Assembly (NCBI GenBank): GCA_944800085.1
Contig: CALYLO010000001.1
Location: 206,001-270,000 of the forward strand
Direction of reading: 5' to 3'
Source: Paenibacillus melissococcoides
Lineage (GTDB): Bacteria > Bacillota > Bacilli > Paenibacillales > Paenibacillaceae
Length of the DNA stretch: 64,000 nucleotides
Positions 16,337 through 25,024 of this stretch are shown here, piece after piece. Made by a program: the position numbers and the translations under genes. A model generated the notes under the pieces. It ran no database searches. It saw only the letters and a program-made list of their open reading frames with translations, and was not told where the DNA came from. Positions within the stretch are counted from its first letter, which is position 1. The number at the start of each line of letters is the position of its first letter.

Positions 16337-18265
16337 ATGAGAACAATTTTTAAATATTCAACGGTGTCGTTCATACTTCTCATGGCGGCCTTTCTTCTGT
16401 GCCCTTCTCTTCTGTGGGCAGAAGCGGAGCAGGGAGAACTGGGGGTGACGCAATGGCAGGTGCTCTGGGAGACATCGGCCCGGGAATGGAAGGACATTTC
16501 CTCTACGGATGAGGGCTGGATAGATGTCGATATTCGCGAAGGAGAACCCGGCAAGCCCGAAGGGGCCCGATCGGCCTGGTTCCGCTTCAGGCTGCCGCCG
16601 CTGCAGTGGGACAAGCCCGGGCTCTGGATTGAACAGGTTTATGCCTGCGAAGTAGAGGCATTTTCGGAAGAAGGGCGAAGCCTGTTCCGTTCTTCGCGGC
16701 TGTTCTCCTTCGACATGAATCCGGTGCTTATTGGCCTGGATCCCAGCGAAGAGGAGCAGGTGCTTTATTTTCATGTCCAGACCCCTTCCGGACAGTTGGG
16801 CATTCATGACACGATCAGAATCGGAGACTATCAAGAGCTGCTTCCCGAGTATGTCAAGCAAGGGCTCGTCAATGTCGTCATGGGGAGCGCCCTGATACTT
16901 ATTGCGGTTGTCATGCTGATTTGCACACTGTTTCTCCGGAACATATTTTTCTCAAGCTGGCTGTCACTCTGCGTGCTCATTCTATGCGCAGGGGTGATGA
17001 TCTTTACGTACTCATCGTTTACCTATACGTATTTTTTCTATACCGAGGTATGGTCGCTCGTTATTTATGATTTTGCGATGCTGGTCTTTTTCCCGCTGCT
17101 TACCTATTATTTCGAATTGATGTTCGGCCCGGGCCCGTATTGGATTATCCGCAGGCTCCGGCAGCTCCAGACCGCGTATTCCATTCTGTCTCTGGCCGTT
17201 CTGTTCCTTAATATTTTGGCGGATAACCGCTTTTATGATATGTACTATTTCCTGTCGATTCGCGTGCTCGGCTTCCTGATACTGATTCAGTTCGTCGTGC
17301 TGATCTCGGCGTCCATCCGTTACGCCTTCCACAAAGATAAAGACGCCATTCTGTTCTGCGTCGGATTTGTCGCCTTTGCGTTGATTACCGGATGCGAATT
17401 AATCTGGTTCCTGCTTCATCCCGGCTATTATTATATGGTGTACTGGAAGTGGGGGATCCTGCTGTTCGTCGTGGCCCTTATCATTATTTTGGGCCGCAAA
17501 ATCGCGCGTAATCACGAGCAGGTCGTTCAATACTCGAAGGAGCTGGAGCTGTACAATCACCGGCTACAGCGTTCGGAAAAGATGGAGATCATTAGCGAGC
17601 TGGCCGCTTCCGTCGCCCATGAAGTGCGGAATCCGCTGCAGGTGACTCGGGGCTTCCTCCAACTGCTGGAGAAGCAGTCCGGTCCGAAGGAGAAGGAATA
17701 CTATCATTTGGCGCTGACCGAACTGGATCGGGCATCCGGCATTATTACCGATTTCCTCACCTTTGCGAAGCCCGAGCTCAATGAGCTCGCCCTGCTGAAT
17801 GTGCGGGAGGAATTGGAGCATGTCCAAGGGGTCCTCCTGCCGCTGGCCAATATGCAGGGGGCGGAGATTACGATCGACGTGCCGCCCGATCTCACGATTG
17901 AAGGGAACTCGTCCAAGTTCAAGCAGGCATTTATCAATCTGGTCAAGAACAGCATTGAGGCTCTGCACAGCAACGGATGGATCCGGATTGCCGCTCATAA
18001 GCAGGACGGGCAGGTTATCATCCGGATTCGGGACAACGGGGTAGGAATGAACAGGAAGGAGCTGGCGCGGCTGGGCGAGCCCTATTACTCCAACAAGACG
18101 AAGGGTACCGGACTGGGGCTGATGGTGACCTTCCGCATCATCGAAGTGATGCAGGGCAAGCTGGAGTTCCACAGCGAGAAAGGCGTCGGAACCGAGGTTA
18201 CCGTTACTTTTCCGGCTGTGGAGTGTGACAATCAATATTTTGAACTATTCGTGCCTGCCGAATGA
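16337..18265 (+). CDS. Polytopic sensor histidine kinase 2 (paralogue of kinase 1)
   Basis: A 642-residue membrane kinase with the same plan as the copy at 12886. It has a signal anchor (FILLMAAFLLCPSLLWAEA), an extracytoplasmic domain (QVLWETSAREWKDI, SAWFRFRLP), seven or eight helices, phospho-acceptor His428 in SVAHEVRNPLQVTRGFLQLL, an N-box KNSIEALH, DNGVGM and GTGLGL. Long stretches of the kinase core are identical between the copies, while the sensor halves have diverged, so the two may read different ligands or ligand forms. The site gaggtg lies 4 bases before the ATG. The last about 15 residues (after VTFPAVE) run into an Rpn-gene remnant and probably replace the original end. It is divergent from the ComQ-like gene. 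No response regulator is nearby; Spo0F is the inferred partner. Confidence 0.88.
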   Translation: MRTIFKYSTVSFILLMAAFLLCPSLLWAEAEQGELGVTQWQVLWETSAREWKDISSTDEGWIDVDIREGEPGKPEGARSAWFRFRLPPLQWDKPGLWIEQVYACEVEAFSEEGRSLFRSSRLFSFDMNPVLIGLDPSEEEQVLYFHVQTPSGQLGIHDTIRIGDYQELLPEYVKQGLVNVVMGSALILIAVVMLICTLFLRNIFFSSWLSLCVLILCAGVMIFTYSSFTYTYFFYTEVWSLVIYDFAMLVFFPLLTYYFELMFGPGPYWIIRRLRQLQTAYSILSLAVLFLNILADNRFYDMYYFLSIRVLGFLILIQFVVLISASIRYAFHKDKDAILFCVGFVAFALITGCELIWFLLHPGYYYMVYWKWGILLFVVALIIILGRKIARNHEQVVQYSKELELYNHRLQRSEKMEIISELAASVAHEVRNPLQVTRGFLQLLEKQSGPKEKEYYHLALTELDRASGIITDFLTFAKPELNELALLNVREELEHVQGVLLPLANMQGAEITIDVPPDLTIEGNSSKFKQAFINLVKNSIEALHSNGWIRIAAHKQDGQVIIRIRDNGVGMNRKELARLGEPYYSNKTKGTGLGLMVTFRIIEVMQGKLEFHSEKGVGTEVTVTFPAVECDNQYFELFVPAE

Positions 18266-18602
18266 ACGATACCATAATGTATTTCATTTGCGCGAAGATC
18301 ATTCGCTTATTCCGCTTATTGATGATCTTGAAATCCATGTCATGGAACTGCCCAAGCTGAATCAATACGAGGTTCCAGTGAAGGGCGGTTTAGTGAATTG
18401 GTTATTGTTTTTGAAAGGTGTAGACAAAGCGAAATGGGAGGTGTTGACAATGAACGAACCAATGCTGAAAAAAGCGATGACCACCTTGGAATTTTTGAGT
18501 CAGGATGAACAGACGCGGATGGAATACGAAGCCCGTCAGAAGTATCTGCTTGACGAAGCATCCCGAGTCGCAGGGGCTAAGGCGGAAGGAAGAGCCGAAG
18601 AT
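18225..18602 (+). pseudogene. Rpn-family recombination-promoting nuclease, C-terminal remnant
   Basis: The frame contains ITINILNYSCLPNERYHNVF, DLEIHVMELPKL, WLLFLKG and FLSQDEQTRMEYEAR, which are typical of the C-terminal half of Rpn/PD-(D/E)XK nuclease transposase-like proteins. The N-terminal catalytic part is missing. It overlaps the 3' end of kinase 2 in another frame, and homology ends at about AKAEGRAE. A deletion appears to have joined this remnant to the kinase gene. Confidence 0.7.
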
Positions 18603-18686
18603 CAATTGCGGTTTGATCATCGGCTCTTTACGATCTTGTACGCTCATTCCCTCCGAGACGGTACCTCGATAATACGGCTCCCCGCT

Positions 18687-19388
18687 CTATTTGATAAATA
18701 CGCCCCCGAACGGGATGACCTCGCGCAGAATGCGCTTGAACAGTCCTTCATCGTTCATCTCGTTCACGAGCGATTGATTCTGCCTTCCGGCCTGGATAAG
18801 AACGGAGCCCCTGCCGGTCATCTTCCAATGATAATTCATATGTTGGCTGGCGAGATGATTGCCGTATACGCATAATTCCAGCTTCGCGTTCTCGGGGTAG
18901 GCGATAACGCTGCCTGCGTCCACGTAGAGGGGCTGGTCCGGGTGGAGCTCGGTATCGCAAGCCGTGCCCTGGGTCAGGATGCCGATCTGCCCTTCGCCGG
19001 AGAACTTCACCTTGACGACATCCTGCGTGATGAGCATGTTCTTCATGCTCAAGATGCGGGTCTGCATCGTAATCCCTTCCGTATAGAACAACAGATGACG
19101 CACGTCATAGAGCAGGTCGCTCTCCCCGGTCAACGGAACGGGCTTCATGCTGAATCCGGGGGGCAGCGCGGTCAGAAATTCGCAGGGTCCGGTGAAGCGG
19201 GCCTGGATAAGCTTCTTCTTGCGGTACATGCCCTTGGCGGTCATCAGCCGGTCGGAGCGCCCGCCGGGAGCGCCGCGATAGGCGATAATCTGCTGCGGAT
19301 GGAGCACGTTCACCTGCTCTCCCTCTTGAACCCGGAAGGTGACGGCTTGTCCGTTCGTATGGTTCTCGTGTTCAAATATGATGTCCAT
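18687..19388 (-). CDS. AIM24-family protein
   Basis: A 233-residue protein of the AIM24 (DUF124) family, a beta-rich fold of unclear function in bacteria. Supporting segments are FTGPCEFLTALPPGF, LFYTEGI, FSGEGQIGILTQG, LYVDAGSVIAYPENAKLEL and GRGSVLIQAG. It begins at ATG 19388 behind a perfect aggagg (spacing 8). It follows a small membrane protein gene by only 12 bases, so the two form an operon. Confidence 0.8.
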   Translation of the reverse strand: MDIIFEHENHTNGQAVTFRVQEGEQVNVLHPQQIIAYRGAPGGRSDRLMTAKGMYRKKKLIQARFTGPCEFLTALPPGFSMKPVPLTGESDLLYDVRHLLFYTEGITMQTRILSMKNMLITQDVVKVKFSGEGQIGILTQGTACDTELHPDQPLYVDAGSVIAYPENAKLELCVYGNHLASQHMNYHWKMTGRGSVLIQAGRQNQSLVNEMNDEGLFKRILREVIPFGGVFIK

Positions 19389-19400
19389 CCGGAACTCCTC

Positions 19401-19817
19401 CTATCTTGCGCGAACTCGCATCCAGATACGCAGGCCGCGCAGCAGCATGAAATACCCAATCAGAAGGCCGGCCGCCGTGATTAGCAGCGCCCTCATCTTG
19501 CGGTAGCTCGCCTGGCGTTCCTCTTCGAGCTGCTTCAACTCGGCAACCATGCGGGTGAGCTCCTGATTCTGCTCGATTAATTTTTGGTTTTCCTGCCGGT
19601 ATATCTCCATATTTTGATGAGCTTGCTCTAATTGGTCGACGGTCTGGCGGTAATTCTCCTTCAACGCATTGACTTCTGCGGGCAGTTCGGAAATATCCTT
19701 GATCGTGCTCCACCACCCGGCATGCGCCGCAGGCTGGCCGGAGAGAAGCAAGAAGCAGAACATGGATGCGATAAGTGCACTGCGGCGGAGCGGCCGCGTT
19801 ATGTATGGCTTGTTCAT
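19401..19817 (-). CDS. Exported coiled-coil membrane protein, function unknown
   Basis: A 138-residue protein with a signal peptide (SALIASMFCFLLLSGQPAAHA), a heptad-like coiled coil over about residues 40-100 (LKENYRQTVDQLEQAHQNM, NQKLIEQNQELTRMVAELK) and one transmembrane helix near the C-terminus (LLITAAGLLIGYFMLL). The start is ATG 19817, with ggggg 9-10 bases ahead; the upstream GTG is less likely. It is followed closely by the AIM24 gene, and the two products may act together at the membrane. I recognise no named family. Confidence 0.65.
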   Translation of the reverse strand: MNKPYITRPLRRSALIASMFCFLLLSGQPAAHAGWWSTIKDISELPAEVNALKENYRQTVDQLEQAHQNMEIYRQENQKLIEQNQELTRMVAELKQLEEERQASYRKMRALLITAAGLLIGYFMLLRGLRIWMRVRAR

Positions 19818-20021
19818 TCCCGATGCCCCCCTTATATGCAAAGAATGGCTTCATACCAAGAAATACGAAAATAATGTCGAATCGTTTCCTATTTTGGTCA
19901 ATCTGAAGGATAAAAGCAAGTATTTATTGCAGGTTGCCGCAGGAGGAATATTGACTCTTGGTAATGGACTCCGATACACTGAGGAGATACAAATGATGAT
20001 AAGAGGAACGGGATAGATACG

Positions 20022-21050
20022 ATGGATAGATTCACTAAGCCCCCGTCGGCAGGAGGAGCGCGCAGCACCATGCCTCCGTTGGTCAGCATGCCTCCGGAAG
20101 CGCCAGCCAACGTGCGCAGAGCCGGGGGAGAATATCAGGAACAACCGGTTCAGGCTGTCCGGAGACAAGCCTCCCGGAACTCGGGGACGATCGGACTGTT
20201 CATTATCCAGGACGCCAGTCATAACAGGATCTATGAGGATGATTTGTTCTACGGCGCGATCGTAGGCGCCATTATCAGCCAGTGCGCGGAACGGGGCTAT
20301 CAGACGCTGGTCACCATACTGGACGTGTCGGACGTAACCCCGCTGCTTCGCTTATACGAGCAGAAGAGCATCGATGCGGGACTCCTCATTAGCTGGTCCG
20401 ATGTGCAGGGCATCGTCGATCAAGTCAGCCGGGCCGGGTTCGTGATCGGGGTGATCAATCAGAACAACGTCACGCAGTCCACGACCGTGCTGCCGGCTCC
20501 CTATTTGGACAACCGGGGGAGCGCCTATGAGGCGACCCGCTATTTGCTTGAGCTGGGCCATCGTGACGTGGCTATTATTACCGGTCCGACCGGACAGCCC
20601 TGCTCGTCCGAACGGCTGGCCGGATTTCTCGACGCGGCACTCGGTCAAGGTCTGGAAGTGCCGGATTCACGCATATGGTGCGGAGACTTCACCGAGCAGG
20701 CCGGGGCGGCCGCCGCGATTCAATGGCTGGAGGCAGACAATCTCCCCGCTGCGGTGTTCTGCTCTAATGATCTGATGGCGTACGGGCTGCTGAAGGTGCT
20801 GAGGCAGCATCAGGTAGCGGTTCCTGACCGCCTGTCCGTCGTTGGCTTCGACGACCTGATTATCTCGCGATACACTTGTCCGCCGCTGACAACGATGTCC
20901 ATCCCGCGGACCGAAATGGCCGCCTACGTGACCAATCGGCTCATCCATCAGTTGGAAAATCCGGAAGAAGCCTATCCGCTGCCGGTCTTCCGCGCGAAGC
21001 TCACGGTGCGGGAGTCGTGCCGGGCCGTTCGCGTTCCGGATTTCGCGTAG
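20022..21050 (+). CDS. LacI/PurR-type sensor domain without its DNA-binding domain
   Basis: A 342-residue protein. Residues about 55-340 form a complete LacI-family periplasmic-binding-protein-like effector domain (GTIGLFIIQDASHN, FYGAIVGAIISQCAERGY, ITGPTGQPCSSERLAGF, AVFCSNDLMAYGLLKVLRQ, LSVVGFDDL, PPLTTMSIPRTEM). The N-terminal 55 residues are Pro/Ala/Arg-rich and contain no recognisable helix-turn-helix; only RRAGGEY...QAVRR faintly recalls the end of one. A stop at 19980 closes the frame upstream and no good ribosome site precedes ATG 20022. Either the DNA-binding domain was lost by mutation, or this works as a non-DNA-binding sensor. The first is more likely. Confidence 0.65.
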   Translation: MDRFTKPPSAGGARSTMPPLVSMPPEAPANVRRAGGEYQEQPVQAVRRQASRNSGTIGLFIIQDASHNRIYEDDLFYGAIVGAIISQCAERGYQTLVTILDVSDVTPLLRLYEQKSIDAGLLISWSDVQGIVDQVSRAGFVIGVINQNNVTQSTTVLPAPYLDNRGSAYEATRYLLELGHRDVAIITGPTGQPCSSERLAGFLDAALGQGLEVPDSRIWCGDFTEQAGAAAAIQWLEADNLPAAVFCSNDLMAYGLLKVLRQHQVAVPDRLSVVGFDDLIISRYTCPPLTTMSIPRTEMAAYVTNRLIHQLENPEEAYPLPVFRAKLTVRESCRAVRVPDFA

Positions 21051-21248
21051 CCGCGCCCCTTTCAATGAACAGGCTGCTCCGTTCGCGGAGCGGCCTGCTT
21101 GCGATCGGGCGGAACGGCGGGGGAGGAACTCTGCACAAAGTTTTTTGTCATTCTGTACACATTCCGTGTTTTTTTAGCTTATTTTCAGGTTAATGAGATA
21201 CAATGGGGGTTCACATCACCTTGTTGACGGAGGGGAGAGGAACTGGCC

Positions 21249-22466
21249 ATGGCAATCGATCATTCTCACGCCGGACCGAGGAAGGAACGGATTGACGAAA
21301 TCACGATCTTGCGCGCGTTCGCATTTTTCGCCATTGTGCTCCAGCACTGTATTGGAGAGTATATTTACCGGCCGGAGATTCCGGCGGAACAAGCGATTTT
21401 CCTTGGAATGATCTATCATTTTACCCGGTATGGAACATTAACGTTTGTTTTTTTGTCGGCTGTTATTCTGTTCTATAATTACGATTACAACGTACCTTAC
21501 GGGAACTTTTTGAAGCGCCGGGCGGCAGCCATACTGGCGCCGTTCGCCATCTGGACCGTTATTTACGGGATATATACGCTGCGCGGGCAACTGCTGGAGC
21601 CGGAAGGATGGAGGCTGCTGGCTGCACAATTCATTATCCCGACCTACGGCTATCAGCTCTGGTTCGTGCTGATGATCTTCCAGTTGTATCTTCTCTTCCC
21701 GTGGCTTGATCGGGGTGCCCGCGCTATCGGGCGGAGGATTCGCTCCCATGCCGCCGGGCAGGGGCAGATCGTGCGGCGCGTTGTCCTGCTGTTGTGGGCA
21801 TTGGCCGCAGCCTATGCGGGCCTGATGTACTGGTCCTACAGCGTGGCTCCGGCCTGGGATGCGCCAGCCTGGCTGCAGCCGCTGCTCGGGCATCGAACGA
21901 TGCTGCTGCCGTTCTATTTCTTCTATATCGCGCTGGGCATTGTCTGCGCATGGCATGTGCAGCACTGGCGCGATGTGATGCGCCGAAGCGTGCCCTGGAG
22001 CCTGCTCCTGTTCATTATCTTCTACACCTATGCCGGATATCGGCTGCTGCAGGCCGGGGTAGCGCCCATTAACTTGAATATTTCCACCTATCTCAAGCCG
22101 TCGGTCTTCCTGCTTATCCTCGCGCAAATGCCGCTGATGTATGCTCTTGCGCTATATGTCTGCCGGCGGAAGGGAAGAGCTTACCGCATTTTGCACAAAA
22201 TCGGCACGTATTCCTTCGGCGGCTATCTGGTGCACGCGCTTGTCCTCGGACAGATTGCCCGCTTTACCCGCGAGATCCCGCTTGCAGGCATGCATGCAGC
22301 AATGACATTGATTACGTGGGCCGCCGTCGCCGCGTTGTCGATTGGGATTACGATGCTGCTGGATCGGCTGCCGTTCGGCATCTGGCTGACTGGACCGATG
22401 GGCCGGCGTCAGGCAGCTTCAGCGAAGCCGCTGAGCAGCAATCCGGCGGTGCTCCCTTATCTATAG
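21249..22466 (+). CDS. Acyltransferase 3 family membrane protein
   Basis: A 405-residue integral membrane protein with about ten helices. The N-terminus ITILRAFAFFAIVLQHCIGE carries the active-site-like His of OafA/WecH-type O-acyltransferases, which acetylate or succinylate cell-surface sugars from acyl-CoA. Other fitting segments are FLSAVILFYNY, IIPTYGYQLWFVLMIFQLYLLF and YSFGGYLVHALVL. ATG 21249 follows ggggagagg. It is a single-gene unit ended by a strong terminator. Confidence 0.85.
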   Translation: MAIDHSHAGPRKERIDEITILRAFAFFAIVLQHCIGEYIYRPEIPAEQAIFLGMIYHFTRYGTLTFVFLSAVILFYNYDYNVPYGNFLKRRAAAILAPFAIWTVIYGIYTLRGQLLEPEGWRLLAAQFIIPTYGYQLWFVLMIFQLYLLFPWLDRGARAIGRRIRSHAAGQGQIVRRVVLLLWALAAAYAGLMYWSYSVAPAWDAPAWLQPLLGHRTMLLPFYFFYIALGIVCAWHVQHWRDVMRRSVPWSLLLFIIFYTYAGYRLLQAGVAPINLNISTYLKPSVFLLILAQMPLMYALALYVCRRKGRAYRILHKIGTYSFGGYLVHALVLGQIARFTREIPLAGMHAAMTLITWAAVAALSIGITMLLDRLPFGIWLTGPMGRRQAASAKPLSSNPAVLPYL

Positions 22467-22467
22467 G

Positions 22468-22512
22468 AGAACAGCAAGACCGCAACTATGACTTGCGGTC
22501 TTGCTGTTCTGT
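22468..22512. terminator. Bidirectional terminator
   Basis: A perfect 18-bp stem (agaacagcaagaccgcaa and its complement) with a 7-base loop lies between the converging acyltransferase and the 146-residue gene, whose stop lies inside it. T tracts are weak, but the stem is very strong. Confidence 0.75.
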
Positions 22513-22926
22513 CAAGAAATGCACATAATCAGCCCCTGTCTGCAGGAAGAAGGCATACGCGTCCAGCGGATGAGCGTCGGAGGCGAAAGAGATGCAGATG
22601 CTATAGTTGCTTTTGGTTTTGACTTCGTTATACGTAAAGGCGATCAGGCGAAGCAGTACGGCTGGATTCATCACGGATGGCTGAAGGGCGGCAAAGATGT
22701 CGGGGTAGTCATGCTGAAGCATCCTTGAACGTTCGTGGCTCAGCGGCTGAAGGTAACTGTAAGGGGCGCTGTCCACGATAACAAATCCGTACAGACTTTC
22801 TTCGCGCTGCAGAATGACGATATGTTCCTTGTTGAGCATGTACAGTCCTTTGAATTGGTACCAGAGATGCTCGTTTCGTTCGTTGCATAGTACGACATCT
22901 TGAACGTTGTGGATTTTGACATTCAC
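22486..22926 (-). CDS. Hypothetical protein, 146 residues
   Basis: It starts at GTG 22926 with gaggtgat 5 bases ahead. The protein is soluble with no signal peptide or membrane segment (NEHLWYQFKGLYMLNKEHIV, YGFVIVDSAPYSYLQPL, YAFFLQTGADYVHFL). I recognise no family. It is divergent from a small XRE regulator across a 139-base AT-rich gap, so that regulator may control it. Confidence 0.6.
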   Translation of the reverse strand: MNVKIHNVQDVVLCNERNEHLWYQFKGLYMLNKEHIVILQREESLYGFVIVDSAPYSYLQPLSHERSRMLQHDYPDIFAALQPSVMNPAVLLRLIAFTYNEVKTKSNYSICISFASDAHPLDAYAFFLQTGADYVHFLTEQQDRKS

Positions 22927-23065
22927 CTCATCACCTCACAAAAAACATAAATAACTTCATATAGAACATAATAACATTTATAAATTTTAAAAACAATAAA
23001 AGCATGAATATGGGTATTTTGCTTCCCGGAAGTTTTTTATAAGCTTAACTTGTGAGGTGACGGGC

Positions 23066-23431
23066 ATGTCGGATTTGAAAATATTTTTAGGCGCACGGAT
23101 TCGCGAGCTTCGCAAACAGAGAGGCTATACTCAGGCAGAGCTTGGAGAGCAGTGCGGAATGAAGGCTTCGTATATTGGCGGCGCTGAACGCGGCAGCTTA
23201 AATATTTCGCTTGATTCACTGGAACGGATCATTCGTGCTCTGGATGTCAGCATCGAACAGTTTTTCTCGTTCGACATGGCAAGCGTAGATGCGGAGCGTC
23301 TGGGCATCGCCGGCACCCTTGAACTGCACGTGAAGCTGTTGAAGGGCCGGGAAGCAGAAGATGTGAAGCTGGTCCACCGGATTGCGAAGGATATGCTGGA
23401 GACGTTCGACCGGAGAATGAACGATAACTAG
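23066..23431 (+). CDS. Small XRE-family regulator
   Basis: A 121-residue cytoplasmic DNA-binding protein. The helix-turn-helix covers about residues 8-65 (RIRELRKQRGYTQAELGEQC, YIGGAERGSLNISLDSLERI, ALDVSIEQFF). A short C-terminal helical tail follows. I chose ATG 23066 over GTG 23057 because gaggtg lies 6 bases before the ATG. It resembles phage or accessory-gene repressors such as SinR-like proteins. It is divergent from a hypothetical gene. Confidence 0.8.
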   Translation: MSDLKIFLGARIRELRKQRGYTQAELGEQCGMKASYIGGAERGSLNISLDSLERIIRALDVSIEQFFSFDMASVDAERLGIAGTLELHVKLLKGREAEDVKLVHRIAKDMLETFDRRMNDN

Positions 23432-23455
23432 TGCAGGGACGAGGATTGAGAGCGG

Positions 23456-23489
23456 GGGAGCGCGCCATTGGCGAAGCTTCCCTTTTTTT
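23456..23489 (+). terminator. Probable terminator of the XRE gene
   Basis: The stem gggag-cgc-gcc / ggc-gaag-cttccc is imperfect but runs into seven T residues. Confidence 0.5.
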
Positions 23490-23681
23490 ATTGAAGCGCC
23501 CAATGAGGGCGTTTCATCGAGACGGCTTTCATTTTTCAAGCTCGCTCAAAGAAAACAAGCTAAACAATATTGCACTATTTAGCCTTTTTATACATGTTGC
23601 AGCCAGCATGAGGGATATGTAAGATATAACCAGATATATGTTTCTATCCATAAAATCCAATATTTGATAAGGAGGAAGAAT

Positions 23682-23993
23682 ATGATCGTTGAGGTACGCT
23701 TCGGATACGAGCGAACGCCGGGGACGCTGTATCTGGATTGCAGGGATGACGTTGCCCTTCAGATCAAAAAATTGCAGAACGAGTTCGACAGATGGTGCAT
23801 GAATTTAAGCGACGATCACCCGATTAAAGAGTATCGTGAAGAACTAGTAGACGGCAAAGTGATCAATTCTTATTATGTAATTTGTATCGGAAATGAGGAT
23901 TTCCCGAACTGGATTAATGAGAAATATGGGGAAGAGGTCGTCAAGATAGTCAAGCAGCCGGAAGAGGATCCCCCGATCATTTTGTATTTTTAA
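23682..23993 (+). CDS. Hypothetical protein, 103 residues
   Basis: A small acidic soluble protein (YERTPGTLYLDCRDDVALQI, FDRWCMNLSDDHPIKEYREE, YYVICIGNEDFPNWI). ATG 23682 follows a strong aaggagg by 6 bases. No family is recognised. Its AT-rich codon use sets it apart from the high-GC genes, like the secreted protein downstream. A gcccggc/gccgggc hairpin at about 24015-24034 may end its transcript. Confidence 0.6.
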   Translation: MIVEVRFGYERTPGTLYLDCRDDVALQIKKLQNEFDRWCMNLSDDHPIKEYREELVDGKVINSYYVICIGNEDFPNWINEKYGEEVVKIVKQPEEDPPIILYF

Positions 23994-24261
23994 ATCAATT
24001 GCCTTATTCCAACGGCCCGGCTGTTTTGCCGGGCAACCCACACTTAAAACCTTTATAAGTAACAATTGTTCTAAAGCAACGAACTATGTTCCCGTACTCC
24101 CCCTCATATTAACCCCTGGACGGTGCCACTTGCTGAATATTAGTACTCCAACGAAAAGAAATACATGTTCCATACATAGTTGTTTCTCGTTTTTTATTTC
24201 CATCTGGCTTTCTAGTAATAAGTCAAAAAAAAGAAATTTTGGATAAATCATTATGTAAAAC

Positions 24262-24290
24262 TTGAATTTTACAAAATATATTCATATAAT
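24262..24290 (+). promoter_or_regulatory. Sigma-A promoter of the secreted orphan protein
   Basis: TTGAAT, a 17-base spacer and a perfect TATAAT lie 50 bases before the ATG at 24341. The rest of the 23994-24340 stretch shows no other feature. Confidence 0.65.
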
Positions 24291-24340
24291 ACCTTTAGAA
24301 GGGTGCCTTTTCTAGAATTTTGTAATTATGGGAGGTTATC

Positions 24341-25024
24341 ATGAAAAAACAAAAATTATTAAATCTAGTCGCAACAATGCTAGCTGCTGTAATGATTCTA
24401 GTATTTCCTGCATCTTCTTTTGCCGATAATGCATATGCTGACAAAAATCATGCTCAACTAAAGCTTCAATTTGGCAACAGTAAGTTCAAAAAAGAAGTGC
24501 AGCCAACAGTGGTACCGGTAATAGCGGGTGGAATTGCATTAGGGGAGTATTTGGCAGGATTTCTAGCCGCTGCTGTTGTTGCAGCTCTTTTAACCTATGA
24601 GGGAGCCGGTCTAGTCACCAAAGTGTATAGTGATGTTATTAAAAATAATAGCAAGACTAAGAGAAATTATTTTGTTGCGTCTATTGATTACAACAATGCG
24701 GGTGAGATTAGAATTACTGAGGCTCTAACTTGGGATCAAGCTCAGAAGTATTATAAAGCTGGTGGTGATCTTTGGACACCTTTTGAACAAGACGCTTTAA
24801 ATTTGGCAAAAAAAGTTTCTTCAAATGGTTTAGTAGTAAGGGAAAACAATTGGAAAAATGGTTCAAAAAAACTAAAGTATTTTGATCACTATCATGACGA
24901 GCCACGAAAATATAAACACATATGGTTTGGTAAAGATTTTAAATGGGGAACACAAGATTGGGAGCCTTGGTCACTGCCGATCGAAGCTTCCATGCAGTTG
25001 GAAAACCTGCCGCTTGCTAATTAA
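24341..25024 (+). CDS. Secreted protein of unknown function
   Basis: A 227-residue protein with a clear Sec signal peptide (LVATMLAAVMILVFPASSFA, cleavage after about residue 28). A hydrophobic glycine-rich stretch follows at about 65-92 (VVPVIAGGIALGEYLAGFLA) that could be a membrane-inserting segment. The C-terminal half is polar and aromatic, ending with HYHDEPRKYKHIWFGKDFKW. The conserved-looking His/Tyr/Trp cluster recalls C-terminal domains of secreted toxins, but I cannot assign one. The gene is AT-rich with its own promoter and a gggagg ribosome site, which suggests horizontal origin. No immunity-like gene is obvious. Confidence 0.7.
   Translation: MKKQKLLNLVATMLAAVMILVFPASSFADNAYADKNHAQLKLQFGNSKFKKEVQPTVVPVIAGGIALGEYLAGFLAAAVVAALLTYEGAGLVTKVYSDVIKNNSKTKRNYFVASIDYNNAGEIRITEALTWDQAQKYYKAGGDLWTPFEQDALNLAKKVSSNGLVVRENNWKNGSKKLKYFDHYHDEPRKYKHIWFGKDFKWGTQDWEPWSLPIEASMQLENLPLAN

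Noticed and set aside
12886..18265. Terpene-product gene cluster reading of the class 1 isoprenoid enzyme
   Set aside because: No other terpene tailoring genes are nearby; the adjacent peptide and kinases make peptide modification the better explanation, though it is not excluded.
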